Origin: Rubellimicrobium thermophilum DSM 16684
Lineage (GTDB): Bacteria; Pseudomonadota; Alphaproteobacteria; Rhodobacterales; Rhodobacteraceae
DNA: 64,000 nt
Assembly: GCF_000442315.1 (NCBI RefSeq)
Contig: NZ_KE557322.1
Span: forward strand, 274,447 to 338,446
Direction: 5' to 3'
The notes below the pieces were generated by a model. That model was not told where the DNA came from, searched no databases, and was given only the letters and a program-made list of their open reading frames with translations. Position numbers and translations under genes: made by a program. Of this stretch, positions 18,444 to 26,548 are shown piece after piece. The first letter of the stretch is position 1. The number at the start of each line of letters is the position of its first letter.

Positions 18444-18483
18444 AGCAAAAACAGAAAAGACCCCCGGGCTTGCGCCGCGGGGG
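18444..18483 (-). terminator. Rho-independent terminator after rpsU
   Basis: On the minus strand a six-base-pair G+C stem (CCCCCG at 18483-18478, CGGGGG at 18466-18461) is followed directly by TCTTTTCTGTTTTTG. It lies just beyond the rpsU stop and also separates it from the convergent HAD gene. Confidence 0.85.
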
Positions 18484-18514
18484 CCCTGATCGGCCGCGCA
18501 TCGTCAGGCGGGCT

Positions 18515-18721
18515 TCAGAGAAGCCCTTCGCGCTGCGCCTTCTTCCGCGCGAGCTTGCGCTGACGGCGAATCGCCTCGGCCTTCTCGCGGGCGCGCTTCT
18601 CGGACGGCTTCTCGAAATGCTGCTTCAGCTTCATTTCGCGGAAGATTCCTTCGCGCTGCAACTTCTTCTTGAGCGCGCGGAGCGCCTGATCGACGTTGTT
18701 GTCGCGGACGGAGACCTGCAT
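18515..18721 (-). CDS. rpsU: 30S ribosomal protein S21
   Basis: The 68-residue basic protein [20 protein letters not shown]...[20 protein letters not shown] is a clear S21, a small-subunit protein helping mRNA base-pair with the 16S anti-Shine-Dalgarno. The length matches alphaproteobacterial S21 (65-75). It is divergently transcribed from the COQ9 gene over 105 bases, a conserved arrangement (the COQ9 family is also known as the 'rpsU-divergently transcribed' family), and is followed by a good intrinsic terminator. Confidence 0.97.
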   Translation of the reverse strand: MQVSVRDNNVDQALRALKKKLQREGIFREMKLKQHFEKPSEKRAREKAEAIRRQRKLARKKAQREGLL

Positions 18722-18826
18722 GGGGGTTGTCACCACCTTTCGGGTTCGAGTTTCGCATGTCCATGCGGGAGGTGCCGGCCTATACCAAGGGGGGGCGGCG
18801 CTGTCCAGCCGTGCGGAGGAACAGGG

Positions 18827-20542
18827 ATGACCGAAGACGAGGAGTTCCGCGGAGATCCGACACGCCGGGCGCTGCTGCGGGCGATCCTGCCCCATGTCCC
18901 CTTTGACGGCTGGTCCGACAAGGCCTTCCGCCAGGCTGCGCGCGACGCAGAGCTGACCCTGGGCGAGGCGCGCGGTGCCTGTCCGGGGGGGGCGGTCGAT
19001 CTGGCCGCCGACTGGCACCGCGAGGGTGATCGCGCGATGCTCGCCGCGCTGGCGGGGGCGGATCTCTCCGGGATGCGGATGCGCGACCGGATCGCCCATG
19101 CCGTCAAGGCCCGCCTGGCCGCGACGGAAGACCGTGAAGTCCTGCGCCGGTCGGTCGCGCTCTTTGCCCTGCCGCAGAATGCCGTCCTGGGGGCGCGCCT
19201 GCTGTGGGAGACAGCGGATGCGATCTGGACGGCGCTGGGCGATTCCTCGCGCGATGGCAACTGGTATACCAAGCGGGCGACGCTTTCGGCCGTGCTGGGT
19301 TCGGCCGTGCTCTACCGGCTGGGCGATGACAGCCCGGGTCTCGAACACAGCCGGGCCTTCGTGGACCGCCGCATCGACGAGGTGATGGCCTTCGAAAAGT
19401 GGAAGGCCGGGGCTTCGGCCAATCCGGCGCTGCGCCCGCTGGCGGCGCCTCTGGGCTGGATCCTGGGGCGCATCCGCGCCCCCCAGCCGCCGCTCGATCT
19501 GCCGGGGGGGAACGCGGGAGGGGACGCGGGGAACGTCAGACAGGCAACCGGGACCGCCGGGATCCTCGTCATGAGGGCTGTGGCGATCGCCCGGCCTGGG
19601 GGGCCGGATGTGCTGGTCTGCCAGGAGCGGCCCATCCCCGAGCCGGGGCCCGGCGAGCTGCGCCTGCGTCTGGCCTATGCCGGTGTGAACCGGCCCGACC
19701 TGCTCCAGCGCGCCGGACTTTATGCGCCCCCGCCCGGCGCCTCGGATCTGCCGGGGCGTCGAGGGGCGGGATATGTGGACGCCCTGGGGCCGGGGGTGGC
19801 CGGTTTTGCCCCGGGGGATGCGGTTTGTGCGCTGCTGCCTGGCGGGGGCTATGCCGAACATGCCGTGGTTCCGGCGGCCCATTGCCTGCCCGTTCCGGCC
19901 GGGATGACCCTGCGCGAGGCTGCCTGCCTGCCCGAGGCGCTCTTCACCGTGTGGTCCAATGTCTTCCTGCAGGCGGGATTGCGGGGAGGGGAGCGCCTTC
20001 TGGTCCATGGCGGGGCCTCCGGTATCGGCACGACCGCGATCCAGCTGGCCCGGGCCTTTGGGGTGCGCGTCTTCGCCACCGCTGCAGGGCCGGAGCGGGT
20101 GGCCGCCTGCGAACGGCTCGGCGCCGAGCGCGGGATCGACCGCCATCAGGAGGATTTCGTCGCCATCCTGCGCGAGGCGGGGGGCGCCGATGTCGTGCTG
20201 TGCATGGTCGGGGGCGCCTATCTGGGGCGCAATCTGCTGGCCATGGCAGAGGGGGGGCGCCTCGTCCAGATCGCCCATCTTCAGGGCGCACGGGCCGAGT
20301 GCGACCTGGGCCTGGTCATGCGCAGGCGTCTGACGATCACGGGCTCGACCCTGCGCCCCCGTTCCGTCGCCGAAAAGGCCGCGATTGCGGCATCGCTGCG
20401 CCGGGAGGTGTGGCCGCTGTTGGATCAGGGACGGCTGGCGCCGGTGATCGCGGCAGAGCTACCGCTCGATCAGGCGGCCGAGGCCCATCGACGGCTCGAG
20501 GCGGGGGGGGTGATCGGCAAGCTGGTGCTGCGGATCGCCTGA
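18827..20542 (+). CDS. coq9: COQ9 family protein reading through into a quinone oxidoreductase
   Basis: The frame opens at ATG 18827 (GGAGG six bases upstream). Residues 1 to about 225 are a COQ9/'rpsU-divergent' protein: [35 protein letters not shown] and the C-terminal [20 protein letters not shown]9 is a lipid-binding helper of ubiquinone ring hydroxylation. No stop separates it from the quinone oxidoreductase starting at 19571; the linker is low-complexity ([18 protein letters not shown]). Removing one G from the seven-G run 19504-19510 would end COQ9 at a TGA overlapping ATG 19571 (ATGA), the usual coupled layout, so the fusion is probably artefactual. Confidence 0.82.
   Translation: MTEDEEFRGDPTRRALLRAILPHVPFDGWSDKAFRQAARDAELTLGEARGACPGGAVDLAADWHREGDRAMLAALAGADLSGMRMRDRIAHAVKARLAATEDREVLRRSVALFALPQNAVLGARLLWETADAIWTALGDSSRDGNWYTKRATLSAVLGSAVLYRLGDDSPGLEHSRAFVDRRIDEVMAFEKWKAGASANPALRPLAAPLGWILGRIRAPQPPLDLPGGNAGGDAGNVRQATGTAGILVMRAVAIARPGGPDVLVCQERPIPEPGPGELRLRLAYAGVNRPDLLQRAGLYAPPPGASDLPGRRGAGYVDALGPGVAGFAPGDAVCALLPGGGYAEHAVVPAAHCLPVPAGMTLREAACLPEALFTVWSNVFLQAGLRGGERLLVHGGASGIGTTAIQLARAFGVRVFATAAGPERVAACERLGAERGIDRHQEDFVAILREAGGADVVLCMVGGAYLGRNLLAMAEGGRLVQIAHLQGARAECDLGLVMRRRLTITGSTLRPRSVAEKAAIAASLRREVWPLLDQGRLAPVIAAELPLDQAAEAHRRLEAGGVIGKLVLRIA
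19571..20542 (+). CDS. NAD(P)H quinone oxidoreductase (PIG3-like, zinc-free MDR)
   Basis: The 323-residue medium-chain reductase starts [15 protein letters not shown] and has the GroES-like N-terminal half ([14 protein letters not shown]), then the cofactor motif [19 protein letters not shown]. The zinc-binding cysteines of alcohol dehydrogenases are absent, as in the quinone oxidoreductase/PIG3 group. It reduces quinones or enals with NADPH; the exact acceptor is unknown. It is listed separately because its own ATG and full length are normal. In the given sequence it is also in frame with the COQ9 gene upstream with no intervening stop. Confidence 0.9.
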   Translation: MRAVAIARPGGPDVLVCQERPIPEPGPGELRLRLAYAGVNRPDLLQRAGLYAPPPGASDLPGRRGAGYVDALGPGVAGFAPGDAVCALLPGGGYAEHAVVPAAHCLPVPAGMTLREAACLPEALFTVWSNVFLQAGLRGGERLLVHGGASGIGTTAIQLARAFGVRVFATAAGPERVAACERLGAERGIDRHQEDFVAILREAGGADVVLCMVGGAYLGRNLLAMAEGGRLVQIAHLQGARAECDLGLVMRRRLTITGSTLRPRSVAEKAAIAASLRREVWPLLDQGRLAPVIAAELPLDQAAEAHRRLEAGGVIGKLVLRIA

Positions 20543-20589
20543 AAGGAAAGGGGCATCGGCGCTCTACGGGGGGCCGACGCGGCGTCGGC

Positions 20590-20620
20590 ACGACAGGGGG
20601 TGTCGGTTTTGCCCTGTCGT
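20590..20620. repeat. Nine-base inverted repeat upstream of etfB
   Basis: ACGACAGGG at 20590-20598 is mirrored exactly by CCCTGTCGT at 20612-20620, with a 13-base loop. No T-run follows on either strand, so it is not a standard terminator. It lies between the quinone oxidoreductase stop and the etfB start and could be an operator or an mRNA hairpin; function is unassigned. Confidence 0.5.
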
Positions 20621-20679
20621 CCGGCCGCGCGGCGCGTTAACAGGCAGGGCGGAAACGTCATCCCCGAAGGAGCGCGCCG

Positions 20680-21438
20680 ATGAAGGTCCTCGTGCCCGTG
20701 AAGCGCGTGATCGACTACAACGTCAAGGTCCGCGTCAGGTCGGACGGGACGGGGGTCGATCTCGCCAATGTCAAGATGTCGATGAACCCCTTTGACGAGA
20801 TCGCCGTCGAGGAGGCGATCCGCCTTAAGGAGGCGGGTCTGGCCTCGGAGGTGGTGGCGGTGTCCGTCGGCGTCCGTCAGGCGCAGGAGACGCTGCGCAC
20901 GGCCCTGGCCATGGGGGCGGATCGGGCGATCCTCGTGGTGGCCTCGGAGGATGTCCATCAGGACATCGAGCCCCTGGCGGTGGCCAAGATCCTGGCGGCG
21001 ATCGCGAAGGAGGAGCAGCCGGGCCTCATCCTCTGCGGCAAGCAGGCGATCGACAACGACATGAATGCCACGGGGCAGATGCTGGCGGCCCTGCTGGGCT
21101 GGGGACAGGCGACCTTTGCGTCCGAGATCAAGGTGGAGGGCGAGACGGCCACCGTCGTGCGCGAGGTGGATGGCGGGCTTCAGGCCGTGAGCGTCCGGCT
21201 TCCGGCGGTGATCACGGTGGATCTGCGCCTCAACGAGCCGCGCTATGCGTCTCTGCCCAACATCATGAAGGCGAAGAAGAAGCCTCTGGAGGAGAAGACG
21301 CCCGCCGATTACGGCGTGGATGTGGCTCCGCGGCTTCGGGTGATCGAGACGCGGGAGCCCCCCAGCCGCAAGGCCGGAGTGATCGCCAAGTCGGTCGATG
21401 AGCTTGTGGACATGCTGAAAGGCGCGGGAGTGGTGTGA
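20680..21438 (+). CDS. etfB: Electron transfer flavoprotein beta subunit
   Basis: The 252-residue small ETF subunit holds the AMP moiety and docks with acyl-CoA dehydrogenases. It shows the signature [53 protein letters not shown] and the recognition-loop region [20 protein letters not shown]. The length is normal. The start ATG follows GGAG with good spacing. Its TGA overlaps the ATG of etfA (TGATG), so the two subunits are coupled. Works with etfA and ETF-QO (12011-13668) in fatty-acid and amino-acid oxidation. Confidence 0.97.
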   Translation: MKVLVPVKRVIDYNVKVRVRSDGTGVDLANVKMSMNPFDEIAVEEAIRLKEAGLASEVVAVSVGVRQAQETLRTALAMGADRAILVVASEDVHQDIEPLAVAKILAAIAKEEQPGLILCGKQAIDNDMNATGQMLAALLGWGQATFASEIKVEGETATVVREVDGGLQAVSVRLPAVITVDLRLNEPRYASLPNIMKAKKKPLEEKTPADYGVDVAPRLRVIETREPPSRKAGVIAKSVDELVDMLKGAGVV

Positions 21439-22358
21439 TGGCGGTCCTCCTGATTGCGGATGTGACGAATGACGGGCTGGGCTTCGATGCCACGGCCAAG
21501 GCGGTGACGGCCGCCCGTGCGCTGGGCGATGTGACGGTCCTCGTGATGGGGCCCCGGGCGGCGGCCGAAGAGGCGGCGACGATCGAGGGGGTGGCGAAGG
21601 TCCTGCTGGCCGAGGATGCTGCCCTGGGGCATCGCCTGGCGGAACCCGCGGCCGATCTGGTGGTGGCGCTTGCGCCGGGGTTCACGCATGTCGTGGCGCC
21701 GGCAACGGCGGATGCCAAGAACATCCTGCCGCGGGTGGCGGCGCTTCTGGATGTCATGGTGATCTCGGACGTGACCGCGATCCGGGACGCCGAGACCTTC
21801 GAGCGGCCGATCTATGCGGGCAATGCGCTTCAGACCGTGCAATCCTCCGACCGGATCAAGGTGCTGACGATTCGCACAGCTGGTTTCGATGCAGCGCCCC
21901 GGGGGGGCAGCGCGCCGATCGAGGCGGCGCCGGGCGTGTCCGATCCCGGTCTTTCGCAATGGGTCGAGGACCGGGTGGCCAAGTCGGGCCGGCCGGAGCT
22001 GACCAGCGCGCGCGTCGTCGTGTCGGGCGGGCGCGGCATCGGGTCCAAGGAAGGCTTCCAGATCGTCGAGAAGCTTGCGGACAGGCTGGGTGCGGCGGTC
22101 GGCGCCTCCCGCGCGGCGGTGGATGCAGGCTATGCCCCGAATGACTGGCAGGTGGGCCAGACCGGCAAGGTCGTGGCCCCCGATCTCTATGTGGCGCTGG
22201 GGATCTCGGGCGCGATCCAGCATCTTGCCGGGATGAAGGATTCCAAGACCATCGTGGCCATCAACAAGGATCCGGAGGCCCCGATCTTCCAGGTGGCGGA
22301 TTATGGTCTGGTGGCCGATCTCTTCGAGGCCGTGCCGGCGCTGACCGAGAAGCTCTGA
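21438..22358 (+). CDS. etfA: Electron transfer flavoprotein alpha subunit
   Basis: The 306-residue FAD-binding subunit has the C-terminal FAD domain motifs [52 protein letters not shown]-type texture, and [22 protein letters not shown]. The ATG at 21438 overlaps the etfB stop by one base; a GTG three bases earlier is also in frame but less likely. Normal length. With EtfB it forms the soluble heterodimer delivering electrons to ETF-QO. It converges on the DUF6473 gene. Confidence 0.97.
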   Translation: MAVLLIADVTNDGLGFDATAKAVTAARALGDVTVLVMGPRAAAEEAATIEGVAKVLLAEDAALGHRLAEPAADLVVALAPGFTHVVAPATADAKNILPRVAALLDVMVISDVTAIRDAETFERPIYAGNALQTVQSSDRIKVLTIRTAGFDAAPRGGSAPIEAAPGVSDPGLSQWVEDRVAKSGRPELTSARVVVSGGRGIGSKEGFQIVEKLADRLGAAVGASRAAVDAGYAPNDWQVGQTGKVVAPDLYVALGISGAIQHLAGMKDSKTIVAINKDPEAPIFQVADYGLVADLFEAVPALTEKL

Positions 22359-22526
22359 CCGGGTCCGCGTCAGGGGCGTCGGGGGGGGCTGGGCGATCCC
22401 CGGGCTTCCTGACGCTTCCGGTGCCAGAAACGCCCTGATGGAGGCGGCAAGGGCGGCCGCAGCCTCGCGATGGGCGGCTGCGCCCAGCAGACCTGCGGCC
22501 GCCCCCCCTGTCCTGCGGGCGGCAGA

Positions 22527-23258
22527 TCAGCCCCTCGCTTCGCCGTTGCAGGGCGCCAGCCAGGGCTGGACCATGATCACCCCCCGCACCAGCGGACGCA
22601 GGCTATCCAGCATCCGGCGGGTGACAAACAGCGGCTCGCGCAGGAGGGGCTGGGGATGCTCTTCCCAGGGCAGGTCGGATGGCAGGTGGGGGGAGAACCA
22701 CAGCAGCAGCGTGCGCGGCCCGATCCGTTCGAGGAAGCTGCGCATGCGGGCCGACCAGGCGGTCTGCAGCTCTTCGCGCAGGATGGGAAAACGTTCGGGC
22801 GCCATGGCATGCAGATGGCCGAGCAGATGGCGTGTGAAGCAGATCTCGGCCAGGTCTACCTCGGGGAAGACGGCCCGCATGATCGACGAGGCCCGCAGGA
22901 AGCGGTCGTTGCGGCGCGGGTGCACCGTATAGAAGCGGTTGGACAGATTGGCTGCGCCCATCACCTCGACCACGGTGAGGGTAGCTTCGCGGCAGGCCGT
23001 GGTGACCGCCGGTTCGGCCAGGAAGGCATCCACCGAGGCATTGACCTGTCCGAAATTCACGCAGATTTCGCCCAGGGCTTCTTCCACCAGGGCGGGGAAG
23101 GGTCGGGCAAGGAATCGGCCATAGGTTTCCGCCCCTCCAACAAAGGCGATGTAGCGCCCATCGAGCGGCCGTCGCGGGCCGCGGAACAGCAGTCGCGAGG
23201 AGCCGTAGCGGCAGGGCGCATAGCTCAGCCCCTCTTGCGGAATGGTGTCGTGTCGCAT
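22527..23258 (-). CDS. DUF6473 family protein (C-terminus disrupted)
   Basis: The start [20 protein letters not shown], then [28 protein letters not shown] and [16 protein letters not shown], identify a Rhodobacteraceae family I know as DUF6473, of unknown function with SGNH-hydrolase-like texture. The frame stops at 22527 after NGEARG. In the next frame [11 protein letters not shown], then in the original frame GAAAGLLGAAAHREAAAAL, give the expected C-terminus. So one missing base near 22551-22562 and one extra G in the seven-base run 22502-22508 account for the early stop. The true end lies around 22.37-22.45 kb. Divergent from hbd. Confidence 0.75.
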   Translation of the reverse strand: MRHDTIPQEGLSYAPCRYGSSRLLFRGPRRPLDGRYIAFVGGAETYGRFLARPFPALVEEALGEICVNFGQVNASVDAFLAEPAVTTACREATLTVVEVMGAANLSNRFYTVHPRRNDRFLRASSIMRAVFPEVDLAEICFTRHLLGHLHAMAPERFPILREELQTAWSARMRSFLERIGPRTLLLWFSPHLPSDLPWEEHPQPLLREPLFVTRRMLDSLRPLVRGVIMVQPWLAPCNGEARG

Positions 23259-23350
23259 GGCCCCCACCGATCATGCCAGGCAAGTGGCAGGATCGGCGAC
23301 AGATCTTGACAAAGGATGAACATGGCAATTGCAGACGATTTTTCTGCATC

Positions 23351-23390
23351 TTGCCGGGCGGGCAGCGGGGCCTATGCTGCATCGGCAGCA
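23351..23390 (+). promoter_or_regulatory. Candidate hbd promoter with overlapping dyad
   Basis: TTGCCG (23351-23356) and TATGCT (23373-23378) are spaced by 16 bases, 39 bases upstream of the hbd start. A perfect dyad TGCTGC-ATCG-GCAGCA (23375-23390) overlaps the -10 and start point, where a repressor would act. The CTGC-N4-GCAG core resembles sites recalled for the polyhydroxybutyrate-linked repressor PhaR; that link is inference. Confidence 0.45.
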
Positions 23391-23416
23391 TGAACGGAGG
23401 ACGCAAGGGGGCACAG

Positions 23417-24292
23417 ATGGCGATCGAGCGGGTGGGTGTGGTCGGCGCCGGGCAGATGGGCAACGGGATTGCCCATGTCTTTGCCCTTGCCGGCTATGAG
23501 GTGCTCGTGACCGACACGAATCCCGAGGCCCTGGCCGCCTGCAAAGCGGTGGTGGCCCGGAATCTCGATCGCCAGCTGGCGCGCGGCACGATCGACCGCG
23601 CCCAGCGCGAGGCCGCCCTGGCGCGGATCCGCACGACGCCGGATCTGTCGGCCCTGGGGCCCCTCGATCTGGTGGTGGAAGCCGCGACGGAGAACGAAGC
23701 CGTCAAGACGACGATCTTCGAGGGGCTGGTGCCGCATTGTGCGCCGCACACGATCCTGGCCACCAACACATCCTCCATCTCCATCACCCGGATGGCCAGT
23801 CGCACCGACCGGCCCGACCGCTTCATGGGGCTGCACTTCATGAATCCGGTGCCGGTGATGCAGCTGGTGGAACTGATCCGGGGCATCGCCACCTCGGACG
23901 AGACCTATGAGACGCTGAAGGGGGTCGTGGAGCGGCTGGGCAAGACGCCGGCCCTGGCGGCGGATTTCCCGGCCTTCATCGTCAACCGCATCCTGATGCC
24001 GATGATCAACGAGGCGGTCTATGCCCTCTATGAAGGGGTGGGCACGGTGACGGCCATCGACAGCTCGCTGAAACTCGGGGCGAATCACCCGATGGGGCCC
24101 CTGGAGCTGGCGGATTTCATCGGGCTCGACACCTGTCTGGCCATCATGAACGTGCTGCATGACGGGCTGGCCGACACGAAATACCGCCCCTGTCCGCTGC
24201 TGGTGAAATATGTCGAGGCGGGCTGGCTCGGCCGCAAGACGGGGCGCGGCTTCTACGACTATCGCGGAGAGAGGCCGGTACCGACTCGCTGA
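23417..24292 (+). CDS. hbd: 3-hydroxybutyryl-CoA dehydrogenase
   Basis: This NAD(P)-dependent 3-hydroxyacyl-CoA dehydrogenase acts in butanoate, PHB and acetyl-CoA assimilation. The 291-residue protein has [20 protein letters not shown] for the dinucleotide fold, [11 protein letters not shown] with the catalytic Ser/Asn region, the catalytic His in [11 protein letters not shown], and [16 protein letters not shown] in the C-terminal helical domain. The start at [10 protein letters not shown] gives the standard length; an upstream in-frame ATG at 23390 is possible. It lies downstream of etfBA and is divergent from the DUF6473 gene. A perfect parS site begins four bases after its stop. Confidence 0.95.
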   Translation: MAIERVGVVGAGQMGNGIAHVFALAGYEVLVTDTNPEALAACKAVVARNLDRQLARGTIDRAQREAALARIRTTPDLSALGPLDLVVEAATENEAVKTTIFEGLVPHCAPHTILATNTSSISITRMASRTDRPDRFMGLHFMNPVPVMQLVELIRGIATSDETYETLKGVVERLGKTPALAADFPAFIVNRILMPMINEAVYALYEGVGTVTAIDSSLKLGANHPMGPLELADFIGLDTCLAIMNVLHDGLADTKYRPCPLLVKYVEAGWLGRKTGRGFYDYRGERPVPTR

Positions 24293-24295
24293 GAC

Positions 24296-24311
24296 TGTTT
24301 CACGTGAAACA
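24296..24311. promoter_or_regulatory. parS (ParB-binding) site, perfect palindrome
   Basis: TGTTTCACGTGAAACA matches the conserved bacterial parS consensus at all 16 positions. It sits in the 63-base gap between hbd and the HPr gene, which converge. With the near-perfect copy at 5022-5037 it marks this segment as part of the chromosome-partition (origin) domain. Confidence 0.9.
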
Positions 24312-24355
24312 GGGCGGCGGGCGGGCGCAGGAAAGGCGGCGCGGGGGAGGGGCGG

Positions 24356-24625
24356 CTATTCGCCCTCGCCAAAACGATCCTCCACCAGAGCGGCGATCGC
24401 ATCGGCGAGCTTCTCGGCCTCGGGGCCTTCGGTGGTGACCTCGATCTCGCTGCCGATCCCGGCGGCGAGCATCAGCAGCCCCATGATCGAATCGCCGGAG
24501 GCCACCATGCCGTCCTTGGTGACCGTCGCCGTGGCGTCATGGGCCTCGACGACCTCCACGAAACGGGCGGAGGCGCGGGCATGCAGGCCCTTGATGTTGC
24601 GGATGCGAAGCCGACGATAGGCCAT
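24356..24625 (-). CDS. ptsH: HPr family phosphocarrier protein
   Basis: The 89-residue phosphocarrier of the regulatory PTS has the active-site histidine at residue 15 in IKGLHARASA and the regulatory serine at 46 in VASGDSIMGL, the target of HprK encoded four genes upstream in the same cluster. In alphaproteobacteria without sugar-PTS permeases, HPr serves signalling rather than sugar uptake. It is the last gene of the minus-strand chvI-chvG-hprK-rapZ-EIIA-HPr series, 12 bases after EIIA. No PTS sugar permease is visible in this window. Confidence 0.95.
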   Translation of the reverse strand: MAYRRLRIRNIKGLHARASARFVEVVEAHDATATVTKDGMVASGDSIMGLLMLAAGIGSEIEVTTEGPEAEKLADAIAALVEDRFGEGE

Positions 24626-24637
24626 CGGGTCGGCGGC

Positions 24638-25051
24638 TCAGGTGCCCGTGGCGCGGCTGAGATCCTCGCCCACGATCTGACAGTCGATGTATTTGCGGCC
24701 GGCCTCGAGGGCGGCGGCGACCGCCTCGGGAAGGGATTTGCGGCGCGATTTGGCAAGCTTGATCAGCATCGGCAGATTAGCCCCGTAGAGGATGCGGCGG
24801 TTGCAGACGCCGCAGGCGCGCAGGGACAGATTCGATGGCGAGCCGCCGAACATGTCGGTGACGATGATGACCCCGTCGCCTTCGTCCACGGCATCGGCGG
24901 CCTCGCAGATCTCGGCCTGCTTGCGGGCGCGGTCGTCATCGGGAAGGATGGTGATGGCGCGCACCCCGTCCTGATGGCCGACGACATGTTCCACCGCGGC
25001 GAGGTATTCGCGCGCGAGGCCCCCATGGGCGACGATGACGATCCCGATCAT
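24638..25051 (-). CDS. PTS EIIA component, mannose (ManX) family
   Basis: The 137-residue protein has the phosphorylated histidine near the N-terminus in MIGIVIVAHGGLA (His9) and the ManX/EIIA-Man fold signature VIIVTDMFGGSPSN. It accepts phosphate from HPr. With no EIIB/IIC partner present it probably acts as a phospho-signal output, as described for alphaproteobacterial PTS proteins such as rhizobial ManX. It lies 108 bases downstream of rapZ and 12 bases upstream of the HPr gene, consistent with one operon. Confidence 0.94.
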   Translation of the reverse strand: MIGIVIVAHGGLAREYLAAVEHVVGHQDGVRAITILPDDDRARKQAEICEAADAVDEGDGVIIVTDMFGGSPSNLSLRACGVCNRRILYGANLPMLIKLAKSRRKSLPEAVAAALEAGRKYIDCQIVGEDLSRATGT

Positions 25052-25159
25052 GACAGGCCCCTGCGCAGCATGGCTGGGGCGGCATGGCGCCCGGCCTCCT
25101 CCCCTTGCGGACAGGGCCGCAGGCTTCGGGCCGGCAGAATGGCTGTGCCGTTCACGTCC

Positions 25160-26095
25160 TCATCCCCGATCGGCGGCGCCATCGGCCGCGGCGCGCCGCT
25201 CCAGTTCCCGATGCCGTATAGACACCCGCCACCCGGCCTGTGCAAGGGTCTTGCCCAGATGTTCAGCCACAGTGACGGAACGATGTTGCCCGCCTGTGCA
25301 GCCCAGCCCGATGGCCAGATGCGACTTCCCCTCCTCGCGATAGGCAGGCAGCAGCGCAAGAAGGAGCGTTTCGAGCCCCGCCAGGAAGGGGGCGTAGCGC
25401 GGATCCGCCGCGACGAAGGCGGCCACCGCCGCATCACGCCCGTCGCGGGGGCGCAGGGCTTCATCCCAATGGGGGTTGCGCAGGAAGCGGCAGTCCAGCG
25501 CAAGGTCCAGTTCTGGCGGCAGGCCGCTGCGGTAGGAGAAGCTTTCGACAGTGATGGCAAAGGGGCGCCCCTCGGCAGGGGCGAAGCGGCGCTCGATGGC
25601 GGCGCGCAGTTCGTGCGGGGTGAGGCTGCTGGTGTCGATGATCACATCCGCCCGGTCGCGTACCGGGACCAGCAAGGCGCGCTCACGGGCGATGCCGGTG
25701 GCTGGGGCGCCGTCGGGGGCCAGCGGATGCCGGCGGCGCGTCTCGGAGAAGCGGCGCAGCAGAACATCCTCGCGGCAATCGAGATAGAGCAGTTCACAGC
25801 AGGAGCGCCGGGCGATGCGCTCGACGGCAGCCAGAAGGGGTTCGACGCCGAAATCGCGGTTGCGCGGATCGATCCCGAGTGCGAGCGGCCGACCATGCGG
25901 CGGTCCTTCGAGCAGGCGGGGCAGCAGGGAGAGCGGCAGATTGTCGATAACCTCGAATTCCAGATCCTCGAGCGCGCGGATGGCGGTGGTGCGGCCCGCG
26001 CCGGAGGGGCCGGTAACGAGCACGACCCCAGGGCGCATCCCCTCCGGCCGCGGCGGAGGCGGCGGGATGACGGCAGGGGCGGCAGGGCACGTCAT
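25160..26095 (-). CDS. rapZ: RapZ family nucleotide-binding protein
   Basis: The 311-residue P-loop protein has the Walker A variant GPSGAGRT at residues 29-36 (Arg where Lys is usual, as often in this clade), then EVIDNLPLSLLPRLL. The RapZ C-terminal signature GCTGGQHRSVTVAEHLGK is intact. In E. coli RapZ controls glmS sRNA decay; in alphaproteobacteria it always travels with PTS genes and its role is less clear. The first ~20 residues are Pro-rich, and Met20 is an alternative start. It is coupled to hprK by an ATGA overlap (26092-26095). Confidence 0.93.
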   Translation of the reverse strand: MTCPAAPAVIPPPPPRPEGMRPGVVLVTGPSGAGRTTAIRALEDLEFEVIDNLPLSLLPRLLEGPPHGRPLALGIDPRNRDFGVEPLLAAVERIARRSCCELLYLDCREDVLLRRFSETRRRHPLAPDGAPATGIARERALLVPVRDRADVIIDTSSLTPHELRAAIERRFAPAEGRPFAITVESFSYRSGLPPELDLALDCRFLRNPHWDEALRPRDGRDAAVAAFVAADPRYAPFLAGLETLLLALLPAYREEGKSHLAIGLGCTGGQHRSVTVAEHLGKTLAQAGWRVSIRHRELERRAAADGAADRG

Positions 26096-26535
26096 GGAAT
26101 CCTCGGGGATGCCGGCTCGCGCCGGTGAAATTTCAGATATTGGAGGAGGGCGGGGGCGATAGGGCCGCTCGCGGGCTTGTGAAGACAGGGGAGCGCCACA
26201 CCAAGCAGCTCCCGCTCGCGCCAGGGGGGCAGGCGGTCCTTCTCGGCCGTCCCCAGATCGAGAAGCACCGCAAGCGGGACCTCCTCCCTGGCCTCCGCCT
26301 CCAGCAGGCCGATACCCCGTGCCTCGATCAGACCGCGGATCGGCGGAGGGGCCGAGGCCATCACTTGCCTCCCCTTGCGGCGTAGGATCACGCGGTCATC
26401 GGCGACCAGCGTGCAGCCCCAGGCCATCATCTCGAGCGCGAGCGCCGACTTGCCCGATCCGGAGGGACCGAGGATCAGAAGGCCCCGATCCTCCCAGGCG
26501 ATGCAGGATGCATGGAGGGGTGCGCTGGCCTCCAT
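26092..26535 (-). CDS. hprK: HPr kinase/phosphorylase (short alphaproteobacterial type)
   Basis: The 147-residue protein contains only the kinase core: Walker A GPSGSGKS at residues 23-30, VADDRVILRRKG, and the HprK signature region RGLIEARGIGLLE at about 67-78. The N-terminal domain of Firmicute HprK is absent, as usual in alphaproteobacteria. It should phosphorylate HPr Ser46. ATG 26535 begins directly after the chvG stop (13 bases); longer frames upstream overlap chvG. Its stop overlaps the rapZ start. This links the ChvG/ChvI sensor system to PTS signalling. Confidence 0.93.
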   Translation of the reverse strand: MEASAPLHASCIAWEDRGLLILGPSGSGKSALALEMMAWGCTLVADDRVILRRKGRQVMASAPPPIRGLIEARGIGLLEAEAREEVPLAVLLDLGTAEKDRLPPWRERELLGVALPCLHKPASGPIAPALLQYLKFHRREPASPRIP

Positions 26536-26548
26536 CCTTCGCCCCCCC

